DNA of 64,000 nt from Pseudomonas sp. Irchel 3A7 (GTDB lineage Bacteria; Pseudomonadota; Gammaproteobacteria; Pseudomonadales; Pseudomonadaceae). A model generated the notes under the pieces. That model ran no database searches. It had not been told where the DNA came from and worked only from the letters and a program-made list of their open reading frames with translations. Positions 27,440 to 36,617 of the stretch are shown in pieces (within the stretch, counting starts at the first letter, position 1; every line of letters begins with the position of its first letter). Position numbers and translations under genes: made by a program. The stretch spans positions 1 through 64,000 of the forward strand of contig NZ_FYED01000005.1 of the NCBI RefSeq assembly GCF_900187565.1, written 5' to 3'.

Positions 27440-28048
27440 ATGGCGAACACGCAATTACTCCCACCCGTCCTTTCGTATCCAACAGAAGGGGCGACCGTTG
27501 AAAAACTGGAGTTGAAGGGGACTGGCGTAGCAGGTGCTGTCATACAGCTGCAATCGAACTTTACGCAACAAGGTACCTGGCATGACGTTGGTACGGTCGA
27601 GCAGGACGGCACCTTCAGCATCTACCTCAGCCGAAGTTTCTATCTCGTTCCGAAGAATGCCGAGATTAAGGTACGGCAGAAAACATGGTGGCCCGACGAA
27701 ACCTCCGAACCGACTGAAATCATTTCATTCGAAAAGTTGCTCGAACGACCGGTTTTCACAAAGCCCACTGCGGGGGGCTCACTTCCTCTACTTGATCAAA
27801 CTATCAAAGGGACAGGGCATCATGCCCAGACTCGGGTTGACATCGAGTTAACCAGAGTGAGTCCTTTGCCCACGGCCACTTACAAAACCAACGTTGATCC
27901 TGATGGCGCTGGTGGGTGGGAGGCAAAACCTGGATGGGCACTGTTACCCGGCGCATACAAGATGAAAGCAATGCAAACCTATTGGCACTTTGATGGGGTA
28001 GAGCACAAATCGAACTGGACTGACGATATGGCCCTTACTGTTGCGTGA
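27440..28048 (+). CDS. Hypothetical protein with two Ig-like repeats
   Basis: 202 residues without signal peptide or membrane segment. Two tandem modules of about 90-100 residues each begin with P-V-x(3)-P-T-x-G (residues 8-17 and about 101-110) and contain KGTG followed by alternating hydrophobic strands, as in bacterial Ig-like or carbohydrate-binding repeats of Pseudomonas adhesin or toxin-related proteins. Function is unknown. GC content is lower than in the flanking genes. It sits between lon and icp, genes adjacent in P. aeruginosa, and is bracketed by two copies of the lon 3' end, so it looks like a later insertion. No Shine-Dalgarno is visible; a hairpin abuts the ATG. Confidence 0.65.
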   Translation: MANTQLLPPVLSYPTEGATVEKLELKGTGVAGAVIQLQSNFTQQGTWHDVGTVEQDGTFSIYLSRSFYLVPKNAEIKVRQKTWWPDETSEPTEIISFEKLLERPVFTKPTAGGSLPLLDQTIKGTGHHAQTRVDIELTRVSPLPTATYKTNVDPDGAGGWEAKPGWALLPGAYKMKAMQTYWHFDGVEHKSNWTDDMALTVA

Positions 28049-28091
28049 CGCGTCCTTTATGTTTCTGGAGAACATCAGCAGCAGGCTGGAT

Positions 28092-28146
28092 ATTACAGTC
28101 CATTTCGCCAAGCGTTTGCGGATGTGGCGAAGGTGTTGTTCTGACA
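28092..28146 (+). repeat. lon 3'-end direct repeat, copy 2
   Basis: ATTACAGTCCATTTCGCCAA and the bases that follow match 27277-27332 with two substitutions and one missing C (AAGCGTTTG against AAGCGCTTTG). The copy lies outside any gene, 44 bases after the Ig-like stop. It is probably the original gene end displaced by an insertion, or a duplication made by it. Confidence 0.9.
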
Positions 28147-28170
28147 GCGTTGTAGCGCCTGCGTCATCGC

Positions 28171-28265
28171 TTTCGCGAGCAGGCTCGCTCCCACATGTGG
28201 TTGCAGTGGTGTTCACAAATTTTGTGCCTACTGCAATCCCTGTGGGAGCGAGCCTGCTCGCGAAG
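28171..28265. repeat. REP doublet (GCGAGCAGGCTCGC type)
   Basis: Inverted units at 28171-28195 and 28240-28265, between the lon-end copy and icp. Confidence 0.9.
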
Positions 28266-28363
28266 GCGTCGGCGCTCACAACGCCAATTCCCGCACCTGT
28301 CACAATTTGTCTCACCTTCAGTTATGCTCGCCGTTCGTCGAGAACGCCGGAGCCACAGACCCT

Positions 28364-28756
28364 ATGTCCCCCACCCGCCTGTTTGTCCCTATTGCCCTCG
28401 CGCTGCTGGCCGCCTGCGCCACGCAACCGAAGCACAACGTGACCGTGGAAAAACAAAGCGAATGCCCGATTAAACTCACCAGCGGGCAAAACCTGATCCT
28501 GACCCTGCCAAGCAACCCGACCACGGGCTATCGCTGGGCCATTCAGGATTCGGCCGGCGGCGTGTTGCGTGCACTGGGGCCAGAGGTTTATCGAAACCCG
28601 GAAGATGCCGGTGTTGTGGGCGCGGCCGGCGTCTCGACCTGGCGCTTTCAGGCCTTTGCACCCGGCACCGCACGCTTGCGCCTGACCTCGCAACAGCCCT
28701 GGGCACCGGAAGTGCTGCCGGTGGAATCCTTCGACTGCGCGATTTCGGTTAACTGA
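28364..28756 (+). CDS. icp: Chagasin-type inhibitor of cysteine peptidases, lipoprotein
   Basis: 130 residues from ATG 28364. A lipoprotein signal ends in LLAAC (Cys18 would be lipidated), so the protein should be membrane-anchored in the periplasm. The mature part has the chagasin/ICP inhibitor loop NPTTGYRW near residues 52-59. By family knowledge it blocks papain-like cysteine peptidases. It precedes lysoplasmalogenase by two bases and follows the lon-type gene as in P. aeruginosa PA0778. The open frame extends to 28307, but the lipobox fits only the chosen start. Confidence 0.85.
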   Translation: MSPTRLFVPIALALLAACATQPKHNVTVEKQSECPIKLTSGQNLILTLPSNPTTGYRWAIQDSAGGVLRALGPEVYRNPEDAGVVGAAGVSTWRFQAFAPGTARLRLTSQQPWAPEVLPVESFDCAISVN

Positions 28757-28758
28757 CC

Positions 28759-29394
28759 ATGGGTTGGCTGATTCTGGCGCTGATGGGCGCGGTGACGTTT
28801 CTCTACGGCCTGAGCGTGCACGCCTCGCTGCTGTGCCTGTTGGTGAAACCGTTGCCGGTACTGGCCTTGCTCGGCTGGCTGCACGACGCGCCGCCCAGCG
28901 ACTATCGGCGCTGGATCAGCCTCGGCTTGATCTTCTCCCTGATCGGCGATGTGTTGCTGGCGTGGCCGGGGGATTTGTTTGTGTTTGGCCTGGGTGCGTT
29001 TCTGGTTGCGCATCTGGCCTATCTGAAAGCGTATTTGAGCGACTGCCGCCGGTTGGCGCTGTTGCCGCTGATTATCGCCCTGGGAGTCGGGGCCGTTCTG
29101 CTGGGGATTCTGATTGCCCACGGATTGGGGCCGTTGCTCATCCCGGTGATCGTCTACGGCCTGGCCATCAGCGCCATGCTGTGGCGAGCGCTGGCCCGGC
29201 TTGGCACCGATGTGCCCAAACGCTCCGCGCTGCTGGCGGCTGCGGGTGCCGTGGCATTTGTGTTCTCGGACAGCGTGATTGGCATCAGTCGCTTTGTGAT
29301 GCCGTTCGATGCCGCGCCCTATGTGATCATCCTCAGTTACTGGTTGGGGCAATGGGGGATTACCGCCTCTGCCTTTGACTCAAAACCGCGCTGA
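28759..29394 (+). CDS. Lysoplasmalogenase family (YhhN) membrane protein
   Basis: A 211-residue protein with about seven or eight hydrophobic segments. It carries the family block KPLPVLALLGWLHDAPP near residues 31-47 and later acidic residues within helices (LIGDVLLAWPGD and FSDSVIGISRF). YhhN/TMEM86 proteins hydrolyse the vinyl-ether bond of lysoplasmalogens; in bacteria without plasmalogens the substrate is uncertain. It starts two bases after the icp stop, so the two form one transcript. Confidence 0.85.
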   Translation: MGWLILALMGAVTFLYGLSVHASLLCLLVKPLPVLALLGWLHDAPPSDYRRWISLGLIFSLIGDVLLAWPGDLFVFGLGAFLVAHLAYLKAYLSDCRRLALLPLIIALGVGAVLLGILIAHGLGPLLIPVIVYGLAISAMLWRALARLGTDVPKRSALLAAAGAVAFVFSDSVIGISRFVMPFDAAPYVIILSYWLGQWGITASAFDSKPR

Positions 29395-29397
29395 ACG

Positions 29398-29463
29398 CTT
29401 CGCGAGCAGGCTCGCTCCCACAGGTACAGCGCAGTCCATGTGGGAGCGAGCCTGCTCGCGAAA
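29398..29463. repeat. REP doublet (GCGAGCAGGCTCGC type)
   Basis: A tight inverted pair begins two bases after the lysoplasmalogenase stop and may end that transcript. Confidence 0.9.
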
Positions 29464-29544
29464 GCGGTTTATCAGACAACCCGCGCATCCCCCCGCCAAC
29501 TTGGCTAAAATGCCGGCCTTTTCATCGACACCGCTGGAACCGCC

Positions 29545-30288
29545 GTGAGCAAAGAATCCGATCGCCTTTTCGCCCAGCCTTTGGCCCAGGTGCCTGACTT
29601 CGCTTTTAACGAGGACGTGGTGCGGGTGTTCCCGGACATGATCAAGCGCTCGGTGCCAGGTTATCCGACCATCGTGGAAAACCTCGGCGTGCTCGCCGCG
29701 CAGTTCGCCCAGCCCAACAGCGTGCTGTACGACCTCGGCTCGTCCCTGGGTGCCGTGACCCAGGCCTTGCGTCGGCATGTGCGCACCGACGGTTGCCGGG
29801 TGATCGCGATGGATAACTCCGCGGCGATGGTTGAGCGCTGCCGCGAGTACCTCAACGGCCAGGATTCGATGTTCCAGGAGTTACTGCCGGTCGAGGTGAT
29901 CGAAGGTGACATCCTCGCCCTGCAATTCCAGCCGGCCTCGGTGGTGGCGCTGAACTTCACCTTGCAATTCATCGCCCCGGATCAGCGCACCGGATTGCTT
30001 TCGCGCATCCGTCAATCGTTGTTGCCCGGCGGCGCGTTGATCCTCTCGGAAAAGCTGCGTTTTGAAGACGAACAGGAACACGCCCTGCTGACCGACCTGC
30101 ACATCGCCTTCAAACGCGCCAACGGCTACAGCGAACTGGAAATCGCCCAGAAGCGCAGCGCCATCGAAAACGTCATGAAGCCCGACAGCCTCGAAGAACA
30201 CCGCGAACGCCTGCTGGCCGCCGGGTTTTCGAAAGTCGTGCCGTGGTTCCAGTGTCTTAACTTTGCCTCGTTGATTGCCTTGCCATGA
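29545..30288 (+). CDS. cmoA: Carboxy-S-adenosyl-L-methionine synthase
   Basis: 247 residues from a GTG start that gives the standard N-terminus ([18 protein letters not shown]). The Rossmann motif [13 protein letters not shown] is near residues 58-70. CmoA converts prephenate and S-adenosylmethionine to carboxy-SAM, used by CmoB to make 5-oxyacetyl-uridine at the wobble base of several tRNAs. Its stop overlaps the cmoB start by four bases. A REP doublet lies upstream and a likely -10 box (TAAAAT) near 29504. Confidence 0.95.
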   Translation: MSKESDRLFAQPLAQVPDFAFNEDVVRVFPDMIKRSVPGYPTIVENLGVLAAQFAQPNSVLYDLGSSLGAVTQALRRHVRTDGCRVIAMDNSAAMVERCREYLNGQDSMFQELLPVEVIEGDILALQFQPASVVALNFTLQFIAPDQRTGLLSRIRQSLLPGGALILSEKLRFEDEQEHALLTDLHIAFKRANGYSELEIAQKRSAIENVMKPDSLEEHRERLLAAGFSKVVPWFQCLNFASLIALP

Positions 30289-31241
30289 TTGATCTGTCCC
30301 CCCTCGCCCGCCGTCTGGCGGGAACACCTTTGGCCGATTGGGCCAACACCCTGCAAGCGCAACTCGACAAAAAAATGGAAAAGGGTCACGGCGACCTGGA
30401 GCGCTGGCAAAGCGCACTGGATGCCTTGCCGAAGATCCAGCCGAGCGAAGTCGATTTGCTCAACGGCCTGAAGCTGGACACCGATTGCGACGATGAAACC
30501 CGCGCGCAGATGCGCACGGCGCTGATGGGCCTCTCGCCATGGCGCAAGGGGCCGTTCGATCTGTTCGGCGTGCACGTCGACACCGAATGGCGCTCGGATT
30601 GGAAATGGTCGCGGGTCGCGCCGCACCTGGATCTGCAAGGCAAGCGCATTCTCGATGTCGGCTGCGGCAACGGCTACTACATGTGGCGCATGCTCGGCGC
30701 CGGTGCGGACAGCGTGATCGGCGTCGATCCGAACTGGCTGTTCTTCTGCCAGTTCCAGGCGGTACAGCGTTACTTGTCCGAACCCAATGCCTGGCACCTG
30801 CCATTTCCTTTTGAAGACCTGCCGCCGAATCTGGAAGGTTTCGACACGGTGTTCTCAATGGGTGTGTTCTACCACCGTCGCTCGCCGATCGAGCACTTGC
30901 TGGCGCTGAAAGATTGCCTGGTCAAGGGCGGCGAACTGGTGCTCGAAACCCTGGTGGTCGAAGGCGACAAACATCAGGTGCTGGTGCCGGAAGATCGTTA
31001 TGCACAGATGCGCAACGTGTGGTTCCTGCCCTCGGTGCCGGCACTGGAATTGTGGCTGCGCCGTGCCGGGTTCACCGATGTGAAATGCGTGGATGTGAGC
31101 GTGACCACGGTCGAGGAACAGCGCGGGACGGAGTGGATGAAGTATCAGTCGTTGAGTGATTTCCTCGATCCGGAAGATCACAGCAAGACCATCGAAGGGC
31201 TGCCGGCACCGATGCGGGCGGTCATCGTCGCGAAGAAGTAA
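30285..31241 (+). CDS. cmoB: tRNA U34 carboxymethyltransferase
   Basis: A 318-residue enzyme that transfers the carboxymethyl group from carboxy-SAM to 5-hydroxyuridine-34 of tRNA. The SAM-binding loop [15 protein letters not shown] begins near residue 121, after a helical N-terminal domain with [13 protein letters not shown]. Length matches the family. It is co-translated with cmoA through an ATGA overlap and followed by a REP doublet, so cmoAB forms a two-gene unit. Confidence 0.95.
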   Translation: MIDLSPLARRLAGTPLADWANTLQAQLDKKMEKGHGDLERWQSALDALPKIQPSEVDLLNGLKLDTDCDDETRAQMRTALMGLSPWRKGPFDLFGVHVDTEWRSDWKWSRVAPHLDLQGKRILDVGCGNGYYMWRMLGAGADSVIGVDPNWLFFCQFQAVQRYLSEPNAWHLPFPFEDLPPNLEGFDTVFSMGVFYHRRSPIEHLLALKDCLVKGGELVLETLVVEGDKHQVLVPEDRYAQMRNVWFLPSVPALELWLRRAGFTDVKCVDVSVTTVEEQRGTEWMKYQSLSDFLDPEDHSKTIEGLPAPMRAVIVAKK

Positions 31242-31263
31242 ATCTCTCAAACACCGAGTAACC

Positions 31264-31354
31264 CTGTGGGAGCTGGCTTGCCAGCGATGGCGTCGGCACA
31301 TCCAGCATTGATGTCGACTGATACATCGCTATCGCTGGCAAGCCAGCTCCCACA
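31264..31354. repeat. REP doublet (AGCTGGCTTGCCAGC type)
   Basis: Inverted CCTGTGGGAGCTGGCTTGCC units lie between convergent cmoB and tadA. The core matches the elements at 119-182 and 39880-39944. Confidence 0.9.
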
Positions 31355-31371
31355 AGGATTGGGGTCGTTAC

Positions 31372-31869
31372 CTAGATTGCGGGTTTTGCTCTTCGGGCCT
31401 TGAAGAACTCGCTCAAGACTGCACCACACTCCTGCGCCAATACCCCGCCCTCATACAACACCCGGTGATTCAAAAAACCCTGGGTGAAAAACTGCCCCTG
31501 GCTTTGCACAATCCCCGCCTTCGGTTCCAGCGCGCCATACACCACCCGCGCGATTCGCGAGTGCACGATCAACCCGGCGCACATGCTGCAAGGCTCCAGC
31601 GTCACGTACAGCGTGCTGCCCGTCAGACGGTAGTTGCTCACGGCCTGGGCGGCGGCGCGGATCGCGACCATCTCGGCGTGGGCGCTGGGGTCGTTGCCGC
31701 TGATTGGGCAATTGAAGCCGCGACCGATGATTTCACCGTCCTGCACTAGCACCGCACCCACTGGCACTTCGCCAAGGGCGGCACCTTGCGCGGCCAGGGC
31801 CAGGGCTTCGCGCATGAAATCACGGTCACGGCTGCGGTCGATGATTGCGGCGGGTCGAATCTGACGCAT
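31372..31869 (-). CDS. tadA: tRNA-specific adenosine deaminase
   Basis: 165 residues from ATG 31869. The zinc-dependent deaminase signature is complete: His64-Ala-Glu66 and Pro-Cys94-Ser-Met-Cys97. It converts A34 to inosine in tRNA-Arg(ACG), an essential step. The start overlaps the stop of the multicopper oxidase gene as ATGA, so tadA is probably the second gene of that transcript. Upstream in-frame starts lie inside the oxidase gene and lack family resemblance. Confidence 0.93.
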   Translation of the reverse strand: MRQIRPAAIIDRSRDRDFMREALALAAQGAALGEVPVGAVLVQDGEIIGRGFNCPISGNDPSAHAEMVAIRAAAQAVSNYRLTGSTLYVTLEPCSMCAGLIVHSRIARVVYGALEPKAGIVQSQGQFFTQGFLNHRVLYEGGVLAQECGAVLSEFFKARRAKPAI

Positions 31870-33245
31870 CAGGCCACCTCGATCGCGGCCATCAGGCCGG
31901 TTTCCATATGGTCGATCACATGGCAGTGGAACATCCACACACCAGGGTTATCGGCCACCAGCGCCACTTGCGCGCGTTCGTTCTTGCCCAACAGGTACGT
32001 GTCGGTGAAGTACGGAATGACCTTGTGCCGGTTCGAAGCAATGACCTTGAAGCTCATGCCGTGCAGGTGAATCGGATGCTGGTACTGAGTCATGTTTTTC
32101 AATTCGAAAATGTAGCTCTTGCCCTTCTCAAGCTTGGCAATCGGGCGGTCGGCGCAGGTCTTGTCGGTGATGTCCCAGGCCTGGCCGTTGATCTGCCACA
32201 AGCTCGGCGGCCTGCCATTGTCAACGTTGACCGACACCGAGCCCACCCACTCGAAATTGAAGTTGAGTTTCTCGGCATTGGCCAGGTCCGGCTCGGCCAC
32301 CGGGTTGGCAGGCAGTGCGGGGGGCCACTCGGTTGGCGCGTCGGTATTGGCCACTGAACGCAACGTGCCCAGGCGGACCGGACCGTTGCGCAAGGACAAT
32401 TCTTCACCAGCCGGCGGTGCCTTGATCGCCAGGCAGATTCGCATGCCAGGGCCCAGCCAGTATTCCTTGCCCAGTGGCCGAGGCTCGATGGGATTGCCAT
32501 CCAGCGCGTAGATCTGCGCTTCGACACCCGGAATGTTCAGGCGATAGGTCAGGGTGTTATCGAGATTGAGCAGACGCACGCGTGTGATCTGCCCGGCCGG
32601 CAAGTCGATGACCGCTTGCGGCACGCCGTTGATGGTCGACAGGCGCCCCGCCGTGCCGCCACGGGCCGCTTCACGAGGAATGCTGAAATCGACGAAAGCC
32701 CCCTGCTCATCGACATGCCAATTCTTCAGGCTCAAGGTTTTTTCGTACTTGAATCCGGTCGGCTCGCGTTCTTCGACAATCAGCGGGCCGACCAGCCCGC
32801 GGCCGAGTTCTTCACTGCTGCTGACGTGGGGGTGATACCAGTAGCTGCCGGCATCCGGCACGCGGAACTTGTAGTCGAAATATTCACCGGGCAGCACCGG
32901 CAACTGCGACACGTAAGGCACGCCGTCCATTTCCAGCGGCAGGCGAATGCCGTGCCAGTGGATGGTGGTCGCCACCGGCAGGTGGTTGATGAACCGTACC
33001 CGCAACCATTCACCCTGGCGTACCCGCAACTCGGTCCCCGGTGCCGACGGGCCGAACGCCCAGGCCGGGGTCTTGTGCCCGGCCACCAGTTCGACGTCCA
33101 ACGGCGCGGCAATCAGCTCATAGTCGTGGCCCGCCTCGGCATCGGCCCGCTTGCCCAGCCAGTAACGCGCCGCGCCTCCCGCTCCGAAGCCAACGACAAC
33201 AAGACCGGCCAGGCCACCGAGGATTTGGCGACGGGTAAAGGACAT
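31869..33245 (-). CDS. Multicopper oxidase (laccase-like), Tat-exported
   Basis: 458 residues from ATG 33245. The N-terminus has a twin-arginine signal (TRRQILGGLAG and a hydrophobic run to about 25). Copper ligands appear in all four expected blocks: His96-Trp-His98, His138-Pro-His140, HPIHLHG near the C-terminal third, and HCHVIDHMETGLM near the end. It oxidises a phenolic or metal substrate in the periplasm with reduction of oxygen to water; the substrate is not readable. It has no Met-rich insert like CueO. It is unusually coupled to tadA by a one-base-shifted overlap. Confidence 0.9.
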   Translation of the reverse strand: MSFTRRQILGGLAGLVVVGFGAGGAARYWLGKRADAEAGHDYELIAAPLDVELVAGHKTPAWAFGPSAPGTELRVRQGEWLRVRFINHLPVATTIHWHGIRLPLEMDGVPYVSQLPVLPGEYFDYKFRVPDAGSYWYHPHVSSSEELGRGLVGPLIVEEREPTGFKYEKTLSLKNWHVDEQGAFVDFSIPREAARGGTAGRLSTINGVPQAVIDLPAGQITRVRLLNLDNTLTYRLNIPGVEAQIYALDGNPIEPRPLGKEYWLGPGMRICLAIKAPPAGEELSLRNGPVRLGTLRSVANTDAPTEWPPALPANPVAEPDLANAEKLNFNFEWVGSVSVNVDNGRPPSLWQINGQAWDITDKTCADRPIAKLEKGKSYIFELKNMTQYQHPIHLHGMSFKVIASNRHKVIPYFTDTYLLGKNERAQVALVADNPGVWMFHCHVIDHMETGLMAAIEVA

Positions 33246-33442
33246 GAACTCAACTACCTCACGTTTCAGCGACAGGCCAGGGGCCTGGAAAAGGCGAATA
33301 CGATACACCTGCGGTTGCGAAACAGTAAGGGCGGCGCGGCGGATGGACGCAGGCTGGAGCGACGTGGTGCGGTACATATGTAACGCACTGACCTCGGGCA
33401 AGCGGGCCATCCTCGTCGTCTCTCACTCAAGGAACAGAGCGA

Positions 33443-36400
33443 ATGACCCCGACACAGACCCGCCCACTGCCCAACGCAGCCGACAAGGCTGCCCTCAAAA
33501 ACATCGCCGCGCAGGTGATCAAGGCTTGTCCGAGCCTGCAGGACACCGCACATGAGGTCGCCGCGCAATTACTTGAAAAATACGGAGTCGCCGGCCTCGA
33601 CCCCGATAAAGTCTATTTTCACCGCTTCAAGACCGCTCAGAACCTGGGGCCGTCGTTCACCGGTTGGCAGCACTATGACGATAAACCCTACGAATCCCTG
33701 ACCCTGACGCAGCTGGTCATTCACCGCTTTCGCGCGACCGATCAGGACAATTCCGATCTTCTGGACTTGTACGGGGGCTTCTATACCGCAGGACCGGACG
33801 AAAGAAACTTCGATGCAACCAATGAAGTGCGCCTGCATGGTAACGAGGTCTTGAAGGACTTCTGGGCCATTAACTTCAGTGACCTTTATCGCAACAAGTT
33901 GCAGACGTTCTGGAACGACCATGCCAGTGATTTCCGCACGCTGGCCAAATGCAATTTCCTCGGCAAAGCCGTTGAAGCGCGAGAAAACGGCCATCTGTCT
34001 GACGAGGATTTTCAAACCACCCTCAATGCCGTCATCGGCCCGCTGACCTGGCCGGTCAGCCTGGCCATGCTGCAATCCGAGTCGCCCGCAGGCCAGGGGT
34101 CGCAGGTGTATCCCCTGGATGTAGACGGCCATGTCGCAACGAACATTCTGCGCATCGTTGACGCCAAGGGCCGTCAAATCCTGTACGTACCGGGTGATAA
34201 CGAAGCGTTTCATGTGCTGGAAACCACCACCGACATGCACTGGTGGGTCTTGCAAAAAATGAACGAAAAAGCCCCACGCGCACAGTTCCTGGAGCATTTT
34301 CCGCTGGCTGACCGACAGCAGATCACCGAGAACATCACCGACCTGATGAATCGGCTGGTCAGCACCTGGGGCCATTCCGACCATCACCTGATCAACCAGA
34401 AAAATCAGGCGGTGACGGGGGATGCGTTCGACTGGTTGCGTGACTCGACCCGGACCGCGATGCTCGATGAAGCCGATTTGTCTCTGACGTCCAACGGTGA
34501 TCTGAGAAAAAAACTGTGGATCGGTTACCTGGGCGCTGGTTTGAAGGTGTTCGGCCCGATGGCCGCCGTCGGCTGGCCAGTGGCATTACCGGTGATCGGC
34601 GCCGGCCTGGCCAACATGGGACTGAACATTGATCAGGCGGCAAACGCCAAGACAGCCGCCGAGCGCAAGGAAGGGGTTATCGGGGCGGTCCTCAACGGCA
34701 TAAATACGCTGTTCAATCTGCCATTTTTGAAAGGTGTCGGCTCAATGGCCGAAGTGGGTGCAGAGGTCGACGCCGCAGAGGCAGCCGAATGGGCTGAATA
34801 TTTAGAAGATACAGAGGTGTCGGAGGAACCTGCGCCTCAGGAAATCGAGGGAGTATCGCCTCCCGCAGGGGAAACAATTTCCTTGCCCCATGAATCGGGC
34901 CAAGTGTCAGAGATTGCGCAAACCTTTCAATCAAATGAGCTACTGGACGGGCTGACACCGGACTTGGAGCCGGGGAAATACCAAGGGATCTACCGGTTAA
35001 ACTCCGAACCTCCCTACGCCATTCTGATGAATGACACGGCTTATTACGTGCGCTATTTCCCGGACTCACAGGGCGGCGGTTTCTGGGCGATCATCGACCC
35101 GGCGAGGCCCAACCAGCTTGTTCACTCATTGCCGGTGCGCTTGAATGCCGAAGGGGTCTGGGAGCGGATGACCCGGCTGGGACTCCAGGGTGGCGGCCAG
35201 TGCCTTGGCAAGGAGTGCACAGTGGAACTGGAACTCGGCGGACCTGACCCGTCCCTCGCCGAGCCAACGCCACCGGCCCTTGAACCTGGCCCGCCTGTCA
35301 CCGAACCTCAGCCCTCGACCTCGACTGACATCGGCCGGGTTAGAACCCCCTACGATGTTGAAGCAGCGCGTCAATCAGGGTTGAAAAAATGGGCAATGCA
35401 ATTACCCGAGACGCACATTCAACTTCAAATCGGCCCCAATGGCGATCTGATTGCTACCGATCGATATGCCCTGAACTTCGCCGAGAAAGCCACGGCACTT
35501 TTAATCTCCGCCGGACGTTTCTACAACAACCTCCCGTGGGCCAACTTGCCGCCGCGTCCGCAACTTCCGGTCGTCACCGCATCAACGACAATCCCGGAGC
35601 TGATTGCAAAGGTATTTGAATCCGCACCCGGACTGGTCATCAGCGAAACGCCGGGGCGCATAACCAGCATGCGATTGATGATCGAAAACATGGCCGCTCT
35701 GGCGCGACAAGGGGTCAAGACCCTCTATGTGCGCCGACTGCTCAACGACTTCGCACAGGCCGACCTGAACGCCTACTTCAAGTCCGGCGTCATGTCCAAA
35801 GACCTGGAACAGTACCTGACCCGGCTCGGTACCGACCCTTCAGGGCAATTCAATGAACTGGAGCTGGTAAAAACCGCCAGGCAAAACGGTATTCGTGTCC
35901 AGGCTACCGAGTGTGCCGCGACATACAGGAAGCCGGTTTCGCAGACACGGATTGAAGAGCAAATCAGTACCAACCACCTGACCAACGACATCATGTTCAT
36001 GGATCAAACCAACAACGGCTCTGGTCAGTGGGTGGTGTTGACCGGCGTTGAAAACACCAACACATTCAGAGGGTTTGCCGGCATCAGTGAGCTGGAGGGC
36101 GGCATCGGTTTGCGAATTGAAGAGGTCAATCCCGGACAAGGCGAAAGTATTGGCGTGGATTCGGGCATTGATATAGCAAGAGGCCCCTTCGTCCCGGGTG
36201 AAGCGATAGGCGACATCATCGACACCCAGCAAGCCGATCTGCTGCTTCGGATGGAAGCACCGCCGGTCAGCCGTAACGCACAGCAGCTCGATCGGCTGCT
36301 TACTCGCCGAGGCATGTATATTTTCGAACGCTCGGAAAACACTTACAGGCTCATTCATCGCAGTCAGAACGAAATGATGGTGCAAACGCCCGTCCAGACC

Positions 36401-36535
36401 CTGGCCGACGGGCGCTATTACATTGATCGTCCGTCATGGACTTCGGTCAGCGGCGTCCCCTATGCCAGTCTGGAGCAATTATCCAAGGGACTTGAACAGA
36501 TGGGCATGAGCCTTCAGAGCCGCCTGCCCGGCTGA
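33443..36535 (+). CDS. Large toxin-like protein with dermonecrotic-type and degenerate ChaN-like domains
   Basis: 1030 residues. Residues about 40-330 resemble the dermonecrotic-toxin membrane-localisation module found in large Pseudomonas proteins. A hydrophobic stretch lies at about 365-430 (VFGPMAAVGWPVALPVIGAGLA), and 460-640 is acidic and proline-rich. From about 700 on it matches the ChaN/erythromycin-esterase-like effector domain (LMIENMAALARQGVKTLYV, then FAQADLNAYFKSG). Expected active-site positions look substituted: ETPG where I recall E-x-H, YVRRLL for YxExLL, and TGVENTNT for a G-x-x-H block. A host-directed toxin or inactive paralogue is possible. No signal peptide or partner gene is seen. 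Confidence 0.7.
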   Translation: MTPTQTRPLPNAADKAALKNIAAQVIKACPSLQDTAHEVAAQLLEKYGVAGLDPDKVYFHRFKTAQNLGPSFTGWQHYDDKPYESLTLTQLVIHRFRATDQDNSDLLDLYGGFYTAGPDERNFDATNEVRLHGNEVLKDFWAINFSDLYRNKLQTFWNDHASDFRTLAKCNFLGKAVEARENGHLSDEDFQTTLNAVIGPLTWPVSLAMLQSESPAGQGSQVYPLDVDGHVATNILRIVDAKGRQILYVPGDNEAFHVLETTTDMHWWVLQKMNEKAPRAQFLEHFPLADRQQITENITDLMNRLVSTWGHSDHHLINQKNQAVTGDAFDWLRDSTRTAMLDEADLSLTSNGDLRKKLWIGYLGAGLKVFGPMAAVGWPVALPVIGAGLANMGLNIDQAANAKTAAERKEGVIGAVLNGINTLFNLPFLKGVGSMAEVGAEVDAAEAAEWAEYLEDTEVSEEPAPQEIEGVSPPAGETISLPHESGQVSEIAQTFQSNELLDGLTPDLEPGKYQGIYRLNSEPPYAILMNDTAYYVRYFPDSQGGGFWAIIDPARPNQLVHSLPVRLNAEGVWERMTRLGLQGGGQCLGKECTVELELGGPDPSLAEPTPPALEPGPPVTEPQPSTSTDIGRVRTPYDVEAARQSGLKKWAMQLPETHIQLQIGPNGDLIATDRYALNFAEKATALLISAGRFYNNLPWANLPPRPQLPVVTASTTIPELIAKVFESAPGLVISETPGRITSMRLMIENMAALARQGVKTLYVRRLLNDFAQADLNAYFKSGVMSKDLEQYLTRLGTDPSGQFNELELVKTARQNGIRVQATECAATYRKPVSQTRIEEQISTNHLTNDIMFMDQTNNGSGQWVVLTGVENTNTFRGFAGISELEGGIGLRIEEVNPGQGESIGVDSGIDIARGPFVPGEAIGDIIDTQQADLLLRMEAPPVSRNAQQLDRLLTRRGMYIFERSENTYRLIHRSQNEMMVQTPVQTLADGRYYIDRPSWTSVSGVPYASLEQLSKGLEQMGMSLQSRLPG

Positions 36536-36556
36536 TCTGGTCATGCAGATCCCGCA

Positions 36557-36588
36557 AAAAAAACCCTGGCCAAGGCCAGGGTTTTCTT
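36557..36588. terminator. Bidirectional intrinsic terminator
   Basis: AACCCTGGCC / GGCCAGGGTT with A-run on the left and T-run on the right lies between the convergent toxin-like gene and guaA. It serves both strands. Confidence 0.9.
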
Positions 36589-36617
36589 ATTGTTTCACTG
36601 CAACGCAACGAGCAGGA

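Larger units (their letters stand above)
28049..28363. other. Intergenic region with lon-end copy and REP pair
   Basis: About 315 bases. It holds the second lon 3'-end copy (28092-28146), a REP doublet (28171-28265) and the short promoter region of icp. No gene is seen. Confidence 0.65.
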
